Shown here one piece after another: positions 35,714 to 48,311 of a stretch of 64,000 nucleotides of DNA (positions are counted from its first letter, which is position 1; each line of letters begins with the position of its first letter). Location: assembly GCA_034638255.1 (NCBI GenBank), contig JAWPGT010000004.1, positions 1,054,001-1,118,000 on the forward strand, given 5' to 3'. This stretch comes from Coprinus comatus (lineage: Eukaryota; Basidiomycota; Agaricomycetes; Agaricales; Agaricaceae). The position numbers and the translations under genes were made by a program. The notes below the pieces were generated by a model. That model was not told the DNA's origin, did no database searches, and was given only the letters and a program-made list of their open reading frames with translations.

Positions 35714-36430
35714 TATTTTTCTTTGTAGCATTATTCGGGTTACAATTCCTGATACCATATATCTTGTACAGCTAATATTTATAGAACATTGATCGATCGC
35801 ACACACACTAAAATAATAAGATCTTTTGTGAAACATTGACATCACGCGCGGGGTCAATATGGGTCCCAGTGGGTCCGAATCCAGCCGATATACTAGCGCT
35901 GATCCTTTGGACCATTTAATCTGATATTGTGGGTTCTACTGGTTTACCTCTAGTGTACGTAAATGTATGCTCTTATTAATTTACTTGTGTAACCCGCTTG
36001 CCCGAGGGACCTAGGTAGGAGTCTAGGACCAAGCAACTATGTCATCGGCAATCTTATGAGTGGTGAAGGTCCGTTTCCGTTCTAACCTATTGAATGTTTG
36101 GATGACTCAATTTTTCCTAGGCCGTCAATGCTTTGCTTCAAGAAATCAAGATATATATTTATTTTTTGAATCATTTTTACATCCCAGAGGCGCAATCCTC
36201 AAGGCGTCATGACGGACGTAGAAAATTAATATTGTATCTGGCAACGCCAGAGGGCCAGAGAGAACTGTATTCGCGTTGACCCTTCTCCACTCTTCCTTCT
36301 TACCATCACTGACCCCATATCTCCCCAAGTCCATCATTGAAATTATCAATCAGGAACCAAGTGGGCCCGAGTCACTATCAGGATAATGCGGTTATGCAGA
36401 GTATGAGGAATATTATACCGACTCAGGGAC
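35714..36430. other. 3' flank of the 2EXR gene, end of the first block
   Basis: The part around 35858-35960 (AGTGGGTCCGA, GATCCTT, GGTTTACCT) matches 50815-50930 after the second 2EXR gene. From about 36000 no similarity to the other block is seen. No gene is present. Confidence 0.6.
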
Positions 36431-37221
36431 CGAAGCACGATTATAATCGGATGCAGGTGAAATCACCAGGTACACCGATTGGATTAGCTGGTGATTTCAC
36501 CGCGTCCGATTAGTCTGCTAATAATCCAATTAATCGACCAAAGGATTAATCCAATTATGGTTATACAAAATAATATATATGATATGTGATGGTAAGATGA
36601 AGGATTGAACTCACGACCTTGGGTAAGGTAAAACCATAAACTGAGAAGAAGGGCTAACCACTAAGCAACAAGACTTTATAATACTGGTGAATTATTAGGA
36701 CCTATGTATAGTAATATCTGAGATTTGAGAAATACTGAACTCCTTCACGAAAATTTATTACATTAATCTAAGAGGTTTAATCATGGTAATACCATAGATA
36801 AATTAAATAGTTCTCTTAATCTAATCTCTCAAATTAACCCTGACAATCTTAGAAACCTAAGTATGCCTAATATACCAAGATTGACTCGACACAATAAATT
36901 TTCGTGGAGGAGTTCAGTATTTCTCAAATCTCAGATATTACCATACATAGGTCCTAATAATTCACCAGTATTATAAGGTCTTGTTGCTTAGTGGTTAGCC
37001 CTTCTTCTCAGTTTATGGTTTTACCTTACCCAAGGTCGTGAGTTCAATCCTTCATCTTACCATCACATATCATATATATTATTTTGTATAACCATAATTG
37101 GATTAATCCTTTGGTCGATTAATTGGATTATTAGCAGACTAATCGGACGCGGTGAAATCACCAGCTAATCCAATCGGTGTACCTGGTGATTTCACCTGCA
37201 TCCGATTATAATCGTGCTTCG
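36431..37221. mobile_element. foldback element with 329-bp inverted repeats and tRNA-like arms
   Basis: The arms 36431-36759 and 36893-37221 are each 329 bases and are reverse complements with only about three mismatches noticed; a 133-base loop lies between. Each arm holds a tRNA-like segment (right arm about 36977-37062, left arm about 36590-36675 on the minus strand) with an A-box-like TTGCTTAGTGGTTAG and a B-box-like GAGTTCAATCC. The outer ends contain nested palindromes (CGATTATAATCG; GGTGAAATCACCAG with CTGGTGATTTCACC, 36456-36501 and mirrored). No protein is encoded. It may be two tRNA-derived SINEs in inverted order, or a foldback/MITE-like transposon that captured one. No clear target-site duplication was found. 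The near identity of the arms means it is young or kept alike by conversion. Confidence 0.85.
36977..37062 (+). ncRNA. tRNA-like (SINE head-type) sequence in the right arm
   Basis: The A-box-like and B-box-like motifs stand about 50 bases apart, as in a RNA polymerase III internal promoter. The T-arm (GGTCGTGAGTTCAATCCT) is close to tRNA form, but the acceptor stem and anticodon arm do not pair well, so this is not a working tRNA gene. The mirrored copy is at 36590-36675. Confidence 0.55.
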
Positions 37222-37289
37222 ACAAGTGACCGACTAGTATGCAGAATAAGTTTTGTTGAAGCATCAACCATGACGTCAGTCCTTACAGT

Positions 37290-38070
37290 CTGAGAACTCT
37301 CTCACTTTTGATGGATATGCATATACTCATTTTGCGACATCCGGGAACAGTGCTGCAATGATCCCTGTCTGGTTAAGCGCGTCCGTTCCTGCAACCAACC
37401 GGTCTAATTGGGCGCTTTTTGGGGGGATATCGATAGTGTGTACGAGTGTTGTACTTTATGCTCTCCCCTTTCAGTCTTGACGCTCGATCATCTATGATAT
37501 ATGATATATAGCATGTGACATGCGACTGCGACTTTTCCTGAGAGTCAACGCTTCACGTGTGCACCCTTCATTTTTACACCCTTTAGTTTTGGTCCTCTAT
37601 TTAGTTACTAAACCTTCCTAAACCCTTACTAGTTAATTCTGGCACATGCTTGATACAGATTCTCCGTTTGGTTTTCCCATACCCTCACCTACATGCACAC
37701 TAAATACTGAATTGCCCCGGTAAAGGGCCTGTATAGTGCCTTGGTTTCGGATGCGGGTTTAAGAAATAGAGATATTTGGCTCAAGGATACGAAAAAAAAT
37801 GATACTACACTGGAGAAATGAATATCCCCGAACTTTCTTTTTTGTCTAATGTAACTGTAAAGTTATAATAAAAATTTCCCAAAGGAATAAATGATTATGA
37901 TGTATTACCTTTATGATGTTTTTGGCGTGTAGCTAGCAATAATCAGTTCAAGGATGTTAAAGCTACTTCTGCGGTTCTGCTCTTCAGAACAAAGACCACA
38001 CAGATAGTCTGGTGTAAGATGTATCAATAATACTTCAAGGCCTCATGAATGGTAACTTCAGGGAGTCTCT
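37290..38070 (+). pseudogene. glycoside hydrolase remnant
   Basis: Two pieces of the hydrolase gene remain: 37303-37362 (TTTTGATGGATATGCATATACTCATTTTGC, equal to the exon start at 29384) and 37738-37867 (matching 30880-31003, with stops and indels, and still ending in GTAACTGTAAAGTTATAA). The 3' flank to about 38070 also matches. The middle of about 1.4 kb was lost or replaced. It precedes ligase B just as the full hydrolase precedes ligase fragment D. Confidence 0.8.
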
Positions 38071-38107
38071 GACTCCACTCACACTCGGTATATTATTACA
38101 GCAGTCT

Positions 38108-40986
38108 CTACAGTTTCACTCGTACTTTAGACTTGACCTGTATCTCCTTGGCACGATCACGTAGTACCCTACGAAGTAATTTCCCACTTGGAGATGTTGG
38201 AATCACATCGACAAATTCAATTCCACCAGCAAGATGCTTATACGCAACTTTGTTATTAGCAACGTGCTACGTTAACTTCCATGAGCATGCTTTTATAAGA
38301 TTCAGCGTATTCATACCTTGGTGATTGAGCTTTTGATAACATTGGCTTGTTGGGGATTCCTCATAAAACGCGCTTGCGCATCCTTGGTTAGTACAATGAA
38401 GGCCATTGGTACTTCCCCACCTTTATACAACATAATCAGCCTTTTTTTTTTTAGGGTAAGGGAGTAAATACGCACTATAATCATCGGGCACTCCAACAAC
38501 ACATGCATCTCGGACATCTGGGTGTTCCAGTATACATCCCTCCAACTCCGCTGGAGCAACTTGGAAACCTTTTACCTGAAGAGTTTAAGCAAATGAGAAT
38601 GGTTTATTAATAATTGACTAGTTGACGGTTTGTTGGGGTATTACCTTCATTATTTCCTAAGGATTTATAGAAACGGCGTCAATGCATAGGGCAAGCTAAC
38701 TGTAAAATTTTATACATACCTTTAGCCGGTCAAGAACCCATACTTCTCCGGTTTTATCTATTCTAACCTCGTCACCCGTTCGTACCCACCTATCAGTACA
38801 TTTCGTTAATGATAAGTGAAGAAGATTTAAAAAAATATTGGTATTCACCCATCCAGGAAAGTTTCCTCAGTACTACATGTTTCGAATTTTGCGTTAATAA
38901 ATTACGAATGTTCAAAAGCTGGTACTTGGTTACTTACGCTTGTTTGTTGTTGGCGTACCCCAATGCATTTGAAGGAGAATAAATAATCAATTCTCCAGGT
39001 TCATCATATCCTGCAAGCATTCCATCTTTTTTGACGACTCGTGCGATTGTTCCGGGTAGCAGTTGTCCAGCGCCTAAAGTTGTAAACGATTGTTATCCTC
39101 AAGTCCCGACAAACAATTGACTTTACTTACCTCCAGATTTTCCACGTTTGGTATCGACAGACCACATCGTTGTAGCAGTACATGTTTCTGTCATTCCTGT
39201 ATAGCGTTAACTATTGTCAGCACCTATTATATTACCTTTGTGTGCCAGGCTGTGTACTAACCATAGGCTTGGCCGATATGAGCATTAGGAAGAAGTTGGA
39301 ATAGTTGGTGATTAAGTTCATGGGTCAATGGAGCAGCTCCGGACATGATCAAGCGTACATAACGATGTAGCTCATATTCTTTAACTGCTGCATGCTAAAG
39401 GATATGAGCAGAGGAATTTTATTGGCTGAACGAAGAATCGAACCTTGCATAAAAGAACAACCATAGGTGGTACCAAGCTAGCACAATGTTAATCCAAAAT
39501 GACAGCAGGAACAATAAATACTTACTACAAGTGCGTGATTCTATGCCTCACGATACTCTTAAGCATTTCCACGAAATTGAATTTTGGTACTATAACCAAT
39601 GACATCTATTTTGAGGGACAGTAAGCCAAATAGCTATTTGGTGGATCGAAGTGTCTTACCCCCGCGAACAAAATAAAGTGCAACTTGATGAATAAGTCAG
39701 CCAAGAAAGTGTAATTATTAGAATATGAAACGTACATTGATAACCAGTCCATAGATATCTTCATTTGGATTGAATATGAACAGGAGCCCCTCAAGTCACA
39801 GAGATGTCGACTCACGATAGATAGGAAGAACTACAAGTTGTAAATGAGTTTTTATGAGGGTGTTGAAGTGAGGAATGAGAAAATACTAACCTCCAATAGC
39901 AACATCTCCAGGTCTATAACGACGATCCTCCCAATCACAATAATCTTCATGTACGCGATTGTGCACGGCTATCTGTATCACATTTGCAATGGGGGAATAG
40001 TGAGGAATAGCTACAGCCTACACGACTCAAATCAGCCTTTTCTATTTACTAAACATAGAATAAATTGCGGCGTACCTTTGGTCGTCCAGTGGTTCCCGAT
40101 GAGAAGCTAAGGAACGCCAGTTTGGTCTTAGCCTCTCCGGGTTTCAATTTTCTGTCTTGGAAAGCTCGGGCATGAGTTTGACCAAGCTGAACTAGATCCT
40201 CAACGGAGAGCTTCCTGGTACGCGTCGAGCCTTCGGTGTTGAAAAGGATCACGCGGTCCGAAGATAAACCACTTTGTTCCGCTGCGGCTTGGGCCGTAGA
40301 AAGAGCATCCGGGTGACAGATTACAACAGTTGCTTTACTCGCTTGTATTTGATAAAGCAATTCATTAACAGAGAAATCAGGATTTGCCCCTCTAAAATGA
40401 AGCAATTGAGAAGAACGCCCATTAATATATGCTCCGAAAAGCACTCACGAGATGATACCACCAAGCCTATGAACGGCCCATATTGCCACCGGATAGTCTA
40501 GTTCGCCAGAGTAAATGTAAAGCCTTTTCACTTTAGGAATCAGAAACCTACCTATGTGGTTGCGACTAAAGAGAAGTACTATAAGGAAGTCAGTCAAACT
40601 GGGTGACGACGTCACAATAGGCTTTTGAGAGGGTCTCACCAACATCATCCTCCGCTATACATCATTCAGTACCTCAGAAAGAAGTCAACCGGAACATAAC
40701 AACATACCAATTCCATACTTATATTTCAGTCCATTGGCTAAAGCGTTCGTTCGTACACGTAGCTATATAGTGCGGGGTATGGGGTATGAGCGAAAACGTA
40801 ATATGGGGTGGGAGTAAACGATACCTCTTGTTCATCCAGCGAACGTCCCGTTGCGTCATCTATAAGCCATGGTGTCCCCTCATACCTTCTTGGTCTGATT
40901 GGATGGTCAGAGTCAAACAAGAACTGGACTACAGTAAGGTCGTCCGGAATGTGGGGTAGGGTTGGTCTGGGCGCTTGAATCTCCAT
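38108..40986 (-). CDS. acyl-CoA ligase copy B (4-coumarate-CoA-ligase-like)
   Basis: Activates a carboxylic acid with ATP and CoA through an acyl-adenylate. About 17 exons join in phase from MEIQAPRPTLPHIPDDLTVV to a C-terminal RVKL. Landmarks: DDVVLLFSRNHI, DYPVAIWAVHRLGGIIS-GANP, the P-loop SFSSGTTGRPK, a 15-base exon (39816-39830, VLPIYH), [68 protein letters not shown] and PTSPSGKLLRR. These are all the ANL-superfamily core motifs, including the A10 lysine, so the enzyme should be active. The tail VKL is only a weak relative of the peroxisomal SKL. Substrate unknown; coumarate-type, medium-chain or other acids are possible. It is the close relative of broken copy A. Confidence 0.87.
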
Positions 40987-41054
40987 AGTTGAGAAGAATG
41001 TGTTGGGAGGGCTAACAGTGGATGTGTAAGGGCTTCATACATATACGCTTGACT

Positions 41055-41061
41055 CTTTATA
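41055..41061 (-). promoter_or_regulatory. TATA box of ligase B
   Basis: On the minus strand TATAAAG lies about 70 bases before the start codon at 40986. It is in a usual core promoter position. Confidence 0.4.
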
Positions 41062-41263
41062 GAACATGGGAATCTTCTTCTAAAGAACAGGTCCCCACCG
41101 CGTGATGCATGATGTGGAGGTCAACTGAACAAGATGTTTACCGCATTTAGCATCTGTCATATTCAAATCATCCCCACATTTGATTAGATTAAGGAAGATA
41201 GGGGTACACACCACTACATAATAGTCCATACACATATCAAGGAACCAAGACCAAGTACAGTGT

Positions 41264-44200
41264 TTATAGTTTAGAATGAATCTGAATAAAAGTTGTTTGG
41301 AACTCCTCCCTCGCTCGTTGTCGTAAAACTCTTCGAAGCAGTTTTCCACTTCCATTTCTCTACATATTAAGTTCAGCTCTAGACAAAGTTCCATTTGAAA
41401 TACATACTGGTATCGAATCCAGAAACCTAACCCGGACAAGATGTTTATATCGAACCTTGCGGTCAGCAATAAACTAGTATTAAACAAAGGGAACCGGTAA
41501 GTCAAAACCAACGCTTGTAATGTGATTAAACACTAAAGACAGCCTACTTGCTTAATGCTCGTTTCAACTGTGATTGTTGTATGTGGATCTTGCCTGAGAC
41601 GTTCCCGCGCATCGTTCGACAGAACTACATATGCCACCGGAAGTTCTCCACGATATTGTTGAGTGATACCAACAACGCATGAATCCTCGACGTCCGGATG
41701 TCCAAGCAGAGATCCTTCCAGTTCAGCGGGTGCCACTTGAAATCCTCCAACCTTGAGAAATTCCTGGTTAACTATTTAGTAGATTATTTCAAAGATATTC
41801 GTAATCTGATTTTTATTCGCACCTTTAACCGATCAAAAATAAAGACCTCCTGGTCTTGGGTAAGAATAACTGCATCTCCGGTGCGCACCCATCTGGAGTA
41901 ACATTACTTCTTGACAAAAAAGAAAAAGAAATTGACGTACCCGTTGAAAAACATATCCCTGGTGCTATACCAGTCAGATAAGACATGGTGTTGCGCATTA
42001 TTAATGGTGACCATATACGTACGCTGATAAATTTCCCCAATATCCGAGAGCAGCTCCAGGTCCTTTCACAACAAGTTCTCCAACTTCGCCAGGACTCGCA
42101 TGTGTTCCATCTGACCTCAACACGCGGGCTTCTATTCCAGGTAAAAGGCACCCTCCGCCTTCAAAGAAATGTTTAGCGTTCATCTATAACAGTATAATTT
42201 CCACTTTACTTACTGCCGAGGGGACCGCGTTGTTGCGTGGCAGATATCATTGCCACAGTGGTAGTCATTTCGGTCATACCTGTCGTCATAAAACGTTAAA
42301 GAAATAAGGGAATACGATCATTGTATTTAAGTTTGTGTTACACCTACCGTAAGCCTGACCAATTCTGGCCGAAGGAAAGAGTGTACAAAGTTTGTCTTGT
42401 ACTTGTCTAGAGACAGGCGCGGCTCCTAGAATCCAAAACCGGGAAGTTAGAGAGAGTTATATATATATTTAAAACCTCAGAAAAAGACTACAGATAACGT
42501 ACCTATCATAATGTACTTCAAACATCCTAAATCAACGTCCTGGATGAGAGGATACTTGTGTAGAGTAAGAAAAGGAATTCAGATATGCTTAATAAATTAT
42601 ATTATATTACCCTTGAAAGTGTCGTAGCTTGAGGGGGTACGAGACTAAAGGTGAAATTACACTTAATTAGGTTAAAGCGAATATGTTGAACAAACTCACA
42701 ATAAATGTGTCACCCTATATCGTACAAGGTTATCCAGCATACTAAAGAATTCATATTTCGGTTGAACGATCAAGGTCATCTGATAACTTAGTGAGTTTCT
42801 CGTTCAAATGAGTTTCAGCCACCGGGAGAATCACTGACAGAACAGAACAGGACTAGATGGACCTATACAAATAGTTACATTAGAGAGAGGATCACTAACA
42901 GTGGCGGACTTACAGTAATGACAAATCCTGCGACATCTTTGGAAATAAGCGGTGTTGGTTTCTTGAATGGATTAAAAAAAACCCTCTAGACAGAAACGTA
43001 CGAAAGAACGGTAGAACTGAAAGTCAATCATAATCCGGTCCTTAGAAGCAGAAGTAGAAGCAGGAGTTGATTGGCCTGGACTAACCACCTAACGCAATAT
43101 CACCAGGTTTGAAAAGCGGAAAGGATGAACTTGAACTTTGACAAGTTCCATCCACTCCATTATGTACTGCCATTTGAATCACATTTGCGATAAGTCCATA
43201 GTGTGAAATTGCTACAGCCTTCAAAGTAATTAGCACTTTATTCTCTTTATATGTGATCACTGACGGGACCGCAGCACACTTACCTTAGGCATTCCAGTTG
43301 TTCCGGATGACCAAGATAACAAAGCTACTCTTTTCTTTCCTTCACCAGGTTTAAAAACATATTCAGTAAAACATCTTGATTGATTCAACCCCTTCTCAAT
43401 CAAATCCGGAACATTATCTCTTTCCAAAATACTACCATTCAAGAGTAACTCTTTCTCAGCTTCAGGCTTATCCAACAATACGATCCGATCACCAGGTAAA
43501 CCATAGAAGTTAGCTGCCTTTAAACCTGTATCGAGAATAGTAGAATGAATAACCATAAAAGTGACATTGGCTGTTCGAAGTTGATGGCATAATTCATCGG
43601 GGGTGAATTGCGGATTTGAGCATCTGAGTAGTAGTAAGTTAAGAAGTTATTTGAACAAGAAATTTAACTGTTAGTAAGTAAATCTCGTTAACAAATGTCG
43701 TATACTTGTACTCACGTAACGATTCCCCCTAACCTATGAACAGCCCAAACGATCACTGGGTAGTCTACAAATACCAAAAGAATCATCGGTAAATTAGACA
43801 CACACACTAAGTTTATCATGGTATGAATCTACTTACCGATATGATTAGGACTTAATATCATCACTGGTCCATGGGAAGAAGTCAGACGGAGGATGAGGGT
43901 TCCTATCTTTACTAAAACACTTACCTTTATCCTCAACACCTGTAAATGGTAAAAGCGTAAAAATAAAAGTAAAGATGTTGAGCGTAAAAACTTATTCTTC
44001 TCGGATAGTTCAAAGAGAAAGAAATCAAGAAAAAAAAAAAGAAAACACAAAAGCAAAATTATAGTACATACCAATGCCGTACTCTGAACTAAACGCATTC
44101 GCTAATCCATATGTATTACGTCGAATCTAAAAGTTGAAGTTGAAAAGTTCTTTTTTAGTTACGTTTCCCTCATAACTCATAAGCAAATGACCCTTGAAAA

Positions 44201-44411
44201 AATTGTTACTCACTTGTGAATGATTCATTGATTTTCTAGTTTTACAATCCACCAAACAAGGTATCAAATCCGTCAGAACTGGACGAATTACATGTTGGTA
44301 GTCAAGCATAAATTGAGGAACGCTCAAATTATCAGGGATGTATGGAAGTTGAAGTTGAGGTTGAACTCCAGGACTAGTAGGTCCGGCAGGGTACAAGTTT
44401 GCGTCCGCCAT
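41264..44411 (-). CDS. acyl-CoA ligase copy C with peroxisomal signal
   Basis: A more distant paralogue of B directly upstream of it in the same direction. Start MADANLYPAGPTSPGVQPQL, then LPYIPDNLSVPQFMLDYQHV. Core motifs: VMILSPNHI, DYPVIVWAVHRLGGIVT, SWSSGTTGMPK, a 15-base exon (43002-43016, VLPFFH), [83 protein letters not shown]. The last two exons give RFLDSIP and RNGSGKLLRRVLRQRA, ending HSKL, a perfect PTS1 peroxisomal targeting signal. The A10 lysine is present. All introns join in phase, so the gene looks intact. Its 5' part is duplicated at 31.2-31.9 kb. It lies next to the PEX8-like gene. Substrate not predictable. Confidence 0.85.
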
Positions 44412-45512
44412 CTAAGTTTCAAGGTTCCAAGTCGTAGTTGTCGTTATCGTTATCGCCGCCAGGTGAGGTGAAAGAGGATGAGGGTGAGGGATAAGGAATT
44501 ACAAAAAAAAAAAAACAAGAACAAGATTCGAAAAAATGCCGTTCTTTTGAAAAGGGCTCCGCCATCCAATTCAACTACATGTATATACCTTTTTTTAATG
44601 AGCCTTAAGGCTTCAATCTCAATCTTAGATTCAACCCTTGAACTCCGTAGACCCGTTGAAAAAAAAATCAAACTTGGACTAGAAAGAAAAAGGTTAAAGC
44701 AATTCATAGTTAAAGTATAAATAATAGAATCTCAACTTGGGGAAACTTACCCATGTTGGTCCCGTCCCATCCCATCCCCCTTGCCCATTCCGTTTCTTCA
44801 TCTTCCGGGGGCTTCCCCTTTGCCACAAACCACGAGTCATGAGCCGCCGCGAGTTTAAGAATGAAAAACAGCTTGATAACTGACAGTCCATGGAGCCGAG
44901 ACCCATGATCCGGAAATCGAATTGCGTTCTTTCATTACTTATTATATACTTGTGTAATAGTGGGTTTGATTTCATTTAACCTTATACTTAGATCACGATA
45001 GCAAATAGCCCTATGGGTTTTCAATGCTTCACTTTAGACGCTTATTAGGGCGATAGTCGTAGTAAAGAAGGTATTTTTTTAACGTCCCTATGATGCACCA
45101 TAAAGTCCAAGATGTTCCTTTTCCGAAGATAGGTTGTGATTAAGAGAATTTGAACACCGACTCCTGATTCTCTTCCGAGGCATTATTTTTTTTGAAAGGC
45201 CGTTTCACATAATACATCATCGGAGTGTGAGAAAAAAACGTACTTCCACATAAACGCTTCGGCTTTTACCTACTATAGCCTTGCCTCCTCAGAGCCTATT
45301 TCATATCCATCCGCAATTGAAAACAAAACAAAACAAAAACAATGAGGTAGAAACCTGACAAATCCCACGATCAGATCGTAAAGCTTCTATAGAACTTGTG
45401 TACAAAAATAAGATTGAAAAAAAAAAAATAATAATCGTACAATCACAATCATTGCTCTTCCCAAAAAAGAAATGTGTACTTTTTACCTTCCACCTTCCAC
45501 CAGCAAAGAATA
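44412..45512. other. intergenic, AT-rich
   Basis: This lies between the start of ligase C and the end of the PEX8-like gene. It has A/T-rich simple sequence and no coding frame with splice support. Confidence 0.5.
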
Positions 45513-48311
45513 TTACGACACGATCGGAGCACTATCTTCTGTCCCAATCACAGGACCTTCAAAATCCAACCTATTTTCATACCACCATTTCATAACCGCA
45601 CCTTTCTCTCTATAACCAACATGCTCCAAAATTTCAGTAAAGAGTGCTTTAACCAATACTTCTTTAGCAGTCATATTCAGCTCTTCTCCTCCCGAACCCG
45701 CATTTCCCGACCCAACTCTGATAATAGGTGATGATGATGATGGTGAGTAATTTCGGATAATGATTAGTTTGACCTCTTCAAGAAGTCGGAGCATAAGAAG
45801 TAACGGAAGCGAAGGAATTGTTGATATAAGAGTCAGATGTAGTCTTTGTAATCGTTTCGAGTCTGTTGGAGACGTTCTAGCCTCGATTTCGATTGCTTTC
45901 CCTTTTCCATTAGAACCAGGTATAGATACAGGAGTCTCTTGTTGAATAGCATCAAGTAGTGATTGTACGCAATACCACGCGAGAGTGAGTGCTTCTTTTG
46001 GTGGCGTATCGACATTAAGACAGCCAGCACCAGCACATCTGACTAAAGCAGAATATGCTGTTCGAAGTTGAGGGGTACTTAATCTGCCTTCCACAGAGTT
46101 CTGTATACAAAGAAAGTCAGCATTAATGAAGAAACGTAATATCCATTGTTGCAAAAGAAAGTTGGGTTAAAAGTCAAAGCCAATACTCCAAATGACCGAT
46201 ATCTCCCCGGTAATCAAACCCCCCAGTATAAAACGGAAATGACGTACCTCTATCAAACAACGAGAATAGAAAGGAATCATTCTCGTAACAAAGTCATCCG
46301 AGTTAGAGTCGTCCCATGCATCTGTTTGCCTTCTTGTGATACTTCGAGCGTCCTCGGGATGAAAAGGAACTTCTTCCATTAGAAGTTTCGACTGATGTTG
46401 CTGTTGTTTCTGTGCATGTGATGCAAAGATAGTCAAAACAACTGAGTGGGCAGACTCAAATGTTTCGCGATGTGACGGGTCTGAAAGATGTCTATTAATC
46501 AACAAAATATGGGGTCATTCAATACAAACAATATGAAGAAGGAAAAAAAACATACGGGTAACAAATAGCAAGCACAAATGTTTCAATTATCTCGTCGCTC
46601 AGAACGGGAATCAACTGCTCAACACTAGCCAGGACAATGGCTACTTTAGCGTTCCGGACAGATTTAGGAGCTGTAGTTGTATCAGCATGGTTTCATTGTT
46701 CCTATTATAAAAAAAAACAACCTTTCGTGATTGTCGGGGAATTTAACGCCAAGCACTGTTCCTTGACGTAGGTATTTGCCAGATTACTTGGTTGTCTATC
46801 ATTATCGCCTTGAGCCACAATATCAAGTGCCAGATAAAAAGTCTTTTTCAATTGCTCAAAACCTTGTGAACTTGAGGTAACACCACCAAACTGTGATATG
46901 ATGAACGAAAGACGCGAAAAAATTTGTAACACCCGAATTGCAAGACCGGATGGACTAGTGTTTGACTTGAGGTAAGGAGAGGAATTCGGTGGAATATAGA
47001 CAATAGCATCCAGAACTGCCTCGGATAGCATGAGCGTAGAAAAGAGCATTGTTTTCAATACTGTCCATAGGGCTTTGGTTATAGGTTGAGATCCAGGACC
47101 TTGGACCGTCGTTAAGCAGCTTATTCACATATATGCGATCGAAAAACTTACTTATGTCTTGCTCTGGAGTGTCCACCAGAGGTCCTGTAATCCAATCTTG
47201 TTCTACTTGGTTCGACATTTCTTCTAGAATTTGAAGGGTCTCCAGGGAACAACGCAATCCATCGGCATTTTTAGAGTTTGAATAACCCTCCAGCAGAGAC
47301 TTCAGAGTCATCGCAGCTAGGCGTGATAATGACGCAACAGAGGCAGTTACCGGAGAGGAAGTGATAGCATATAATGTGGTATGAAATGGGGATGTAGTCT
47401 ATGCGCAATGGGTTTCAGAAACCATCAAAGGCTCAGCAGAATAGAAAAACGCACGGGTATATGGACGCGATGCTCGCCTTTTGCATGCGTTGAAGTGGAT
47501 AAAGCGTGAAGAAACCTGCCGCCTTGAAACGTAGAAGACAAAGTAATGACCAATAGATAAGCAAGCGTGGATAGGGGCAGGACTCTGAAACGAGGTTCCG
47601 ATACCAAAGGCAGAGACTGCGAGGCCAGGACCATGGCCAAGGTCAGAACATCTACGACATTGCGTCAGGACTCGGGGGGTAGGAAGAGTCATGGAAAAGG
47701 TGCGAATCATTCCTCTATATCTCACCTTTACCAGAAGGTTGAAATTCTTTCTCCCACTCGCCGGAAACTCCGGACAGAAATCCATAGGAGTAGATGTCCA
47801 TAACTTCTGCTACGGCGAGTACAAGTTCGGCTTCGACGTTGTTTCTCGAAGTTCCGAGTTCGATGGGCAGACTTCCCCGACTTTTCGCTTCCAATTCAAG
47901 ATCATGTACGCCAAGAAGTAGGCCTGACAAACTAGCGAGCCGCAGAACTGAATTTCCTCCTTGAATTCCCTTCACGATATCATCCGCCCATTGACCGAGA
48001 GCTGCATTTAACGATTTTGAAAACAGAGTACTAAGCCGAGACTTGTTCTTCGCGTCTTCTGTCAGATCCCGGTGCTTAAGATGAGCCGCATGGCGAAAAG
48101 CAGTGAGTAAGGACTGTAGTTTCTCATGCACGAATGGTTGGGCCGAATATAACGTTGAAGAAACGGCCGTCGCCGCTAGGGGGGTAGGTAATGGGGAAAG
48201 AATTGCCAAATAGTGAGCCAAAGCACTCTGTATGGTGGGCAGTGGCAATGGTGGGTGCGCATTGTGAAGGTGCGCTAGTAGGTTGGTATATGCGCGGTCG
48301 GTCGCAGACAT
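45513..48311 (-). CDS. PEX8: PEX8-like peroxin (helical repeat protein)
   Basis: Pex8 is the peroxisomal matrix-side peroxin that links the docking and RING complexes and helps release cargo from Pex5. I recognise the fungal Pex8 pattern in order: NNVEAELVLAVAEVMDIYS, ALWTVLKTMLFSTLMLSEAV, FESAHSVVLTIFASH, PFYSRCLIE, LSTPQLRTAYSALVRC, PPKEALTLAWYCVQSLLDAI, LISTIPSLPLLLMLRLLEEV and a C-terminal KWWYENRLDF. The protein is all-helical and has at least six exons. I chose MSATDRAYTNLLAHLHNAHP (48311) as start; an upstream in-frame ATG exists at 48386. The C-terminus is not a PTS1 (ends APIVS). It is next to peroxisome-targeted ligase C. A piece of its 5' end is copied at 33.1 kb. Confidence 0.72.

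Noticed and set aside
36977..37062. A functional tRNA gene
   Set aside because: Only the A and B boxes and part of the T-arm fit; the acceptor and anticodon stems do not pair, and the sequence is part of an inverted repeat.
36431..37221. A pair of long terminal repeats of a retrotransposon
   Set aside because: The repeats are inverted, not direct, and no polymerase or integrase coding is between them.
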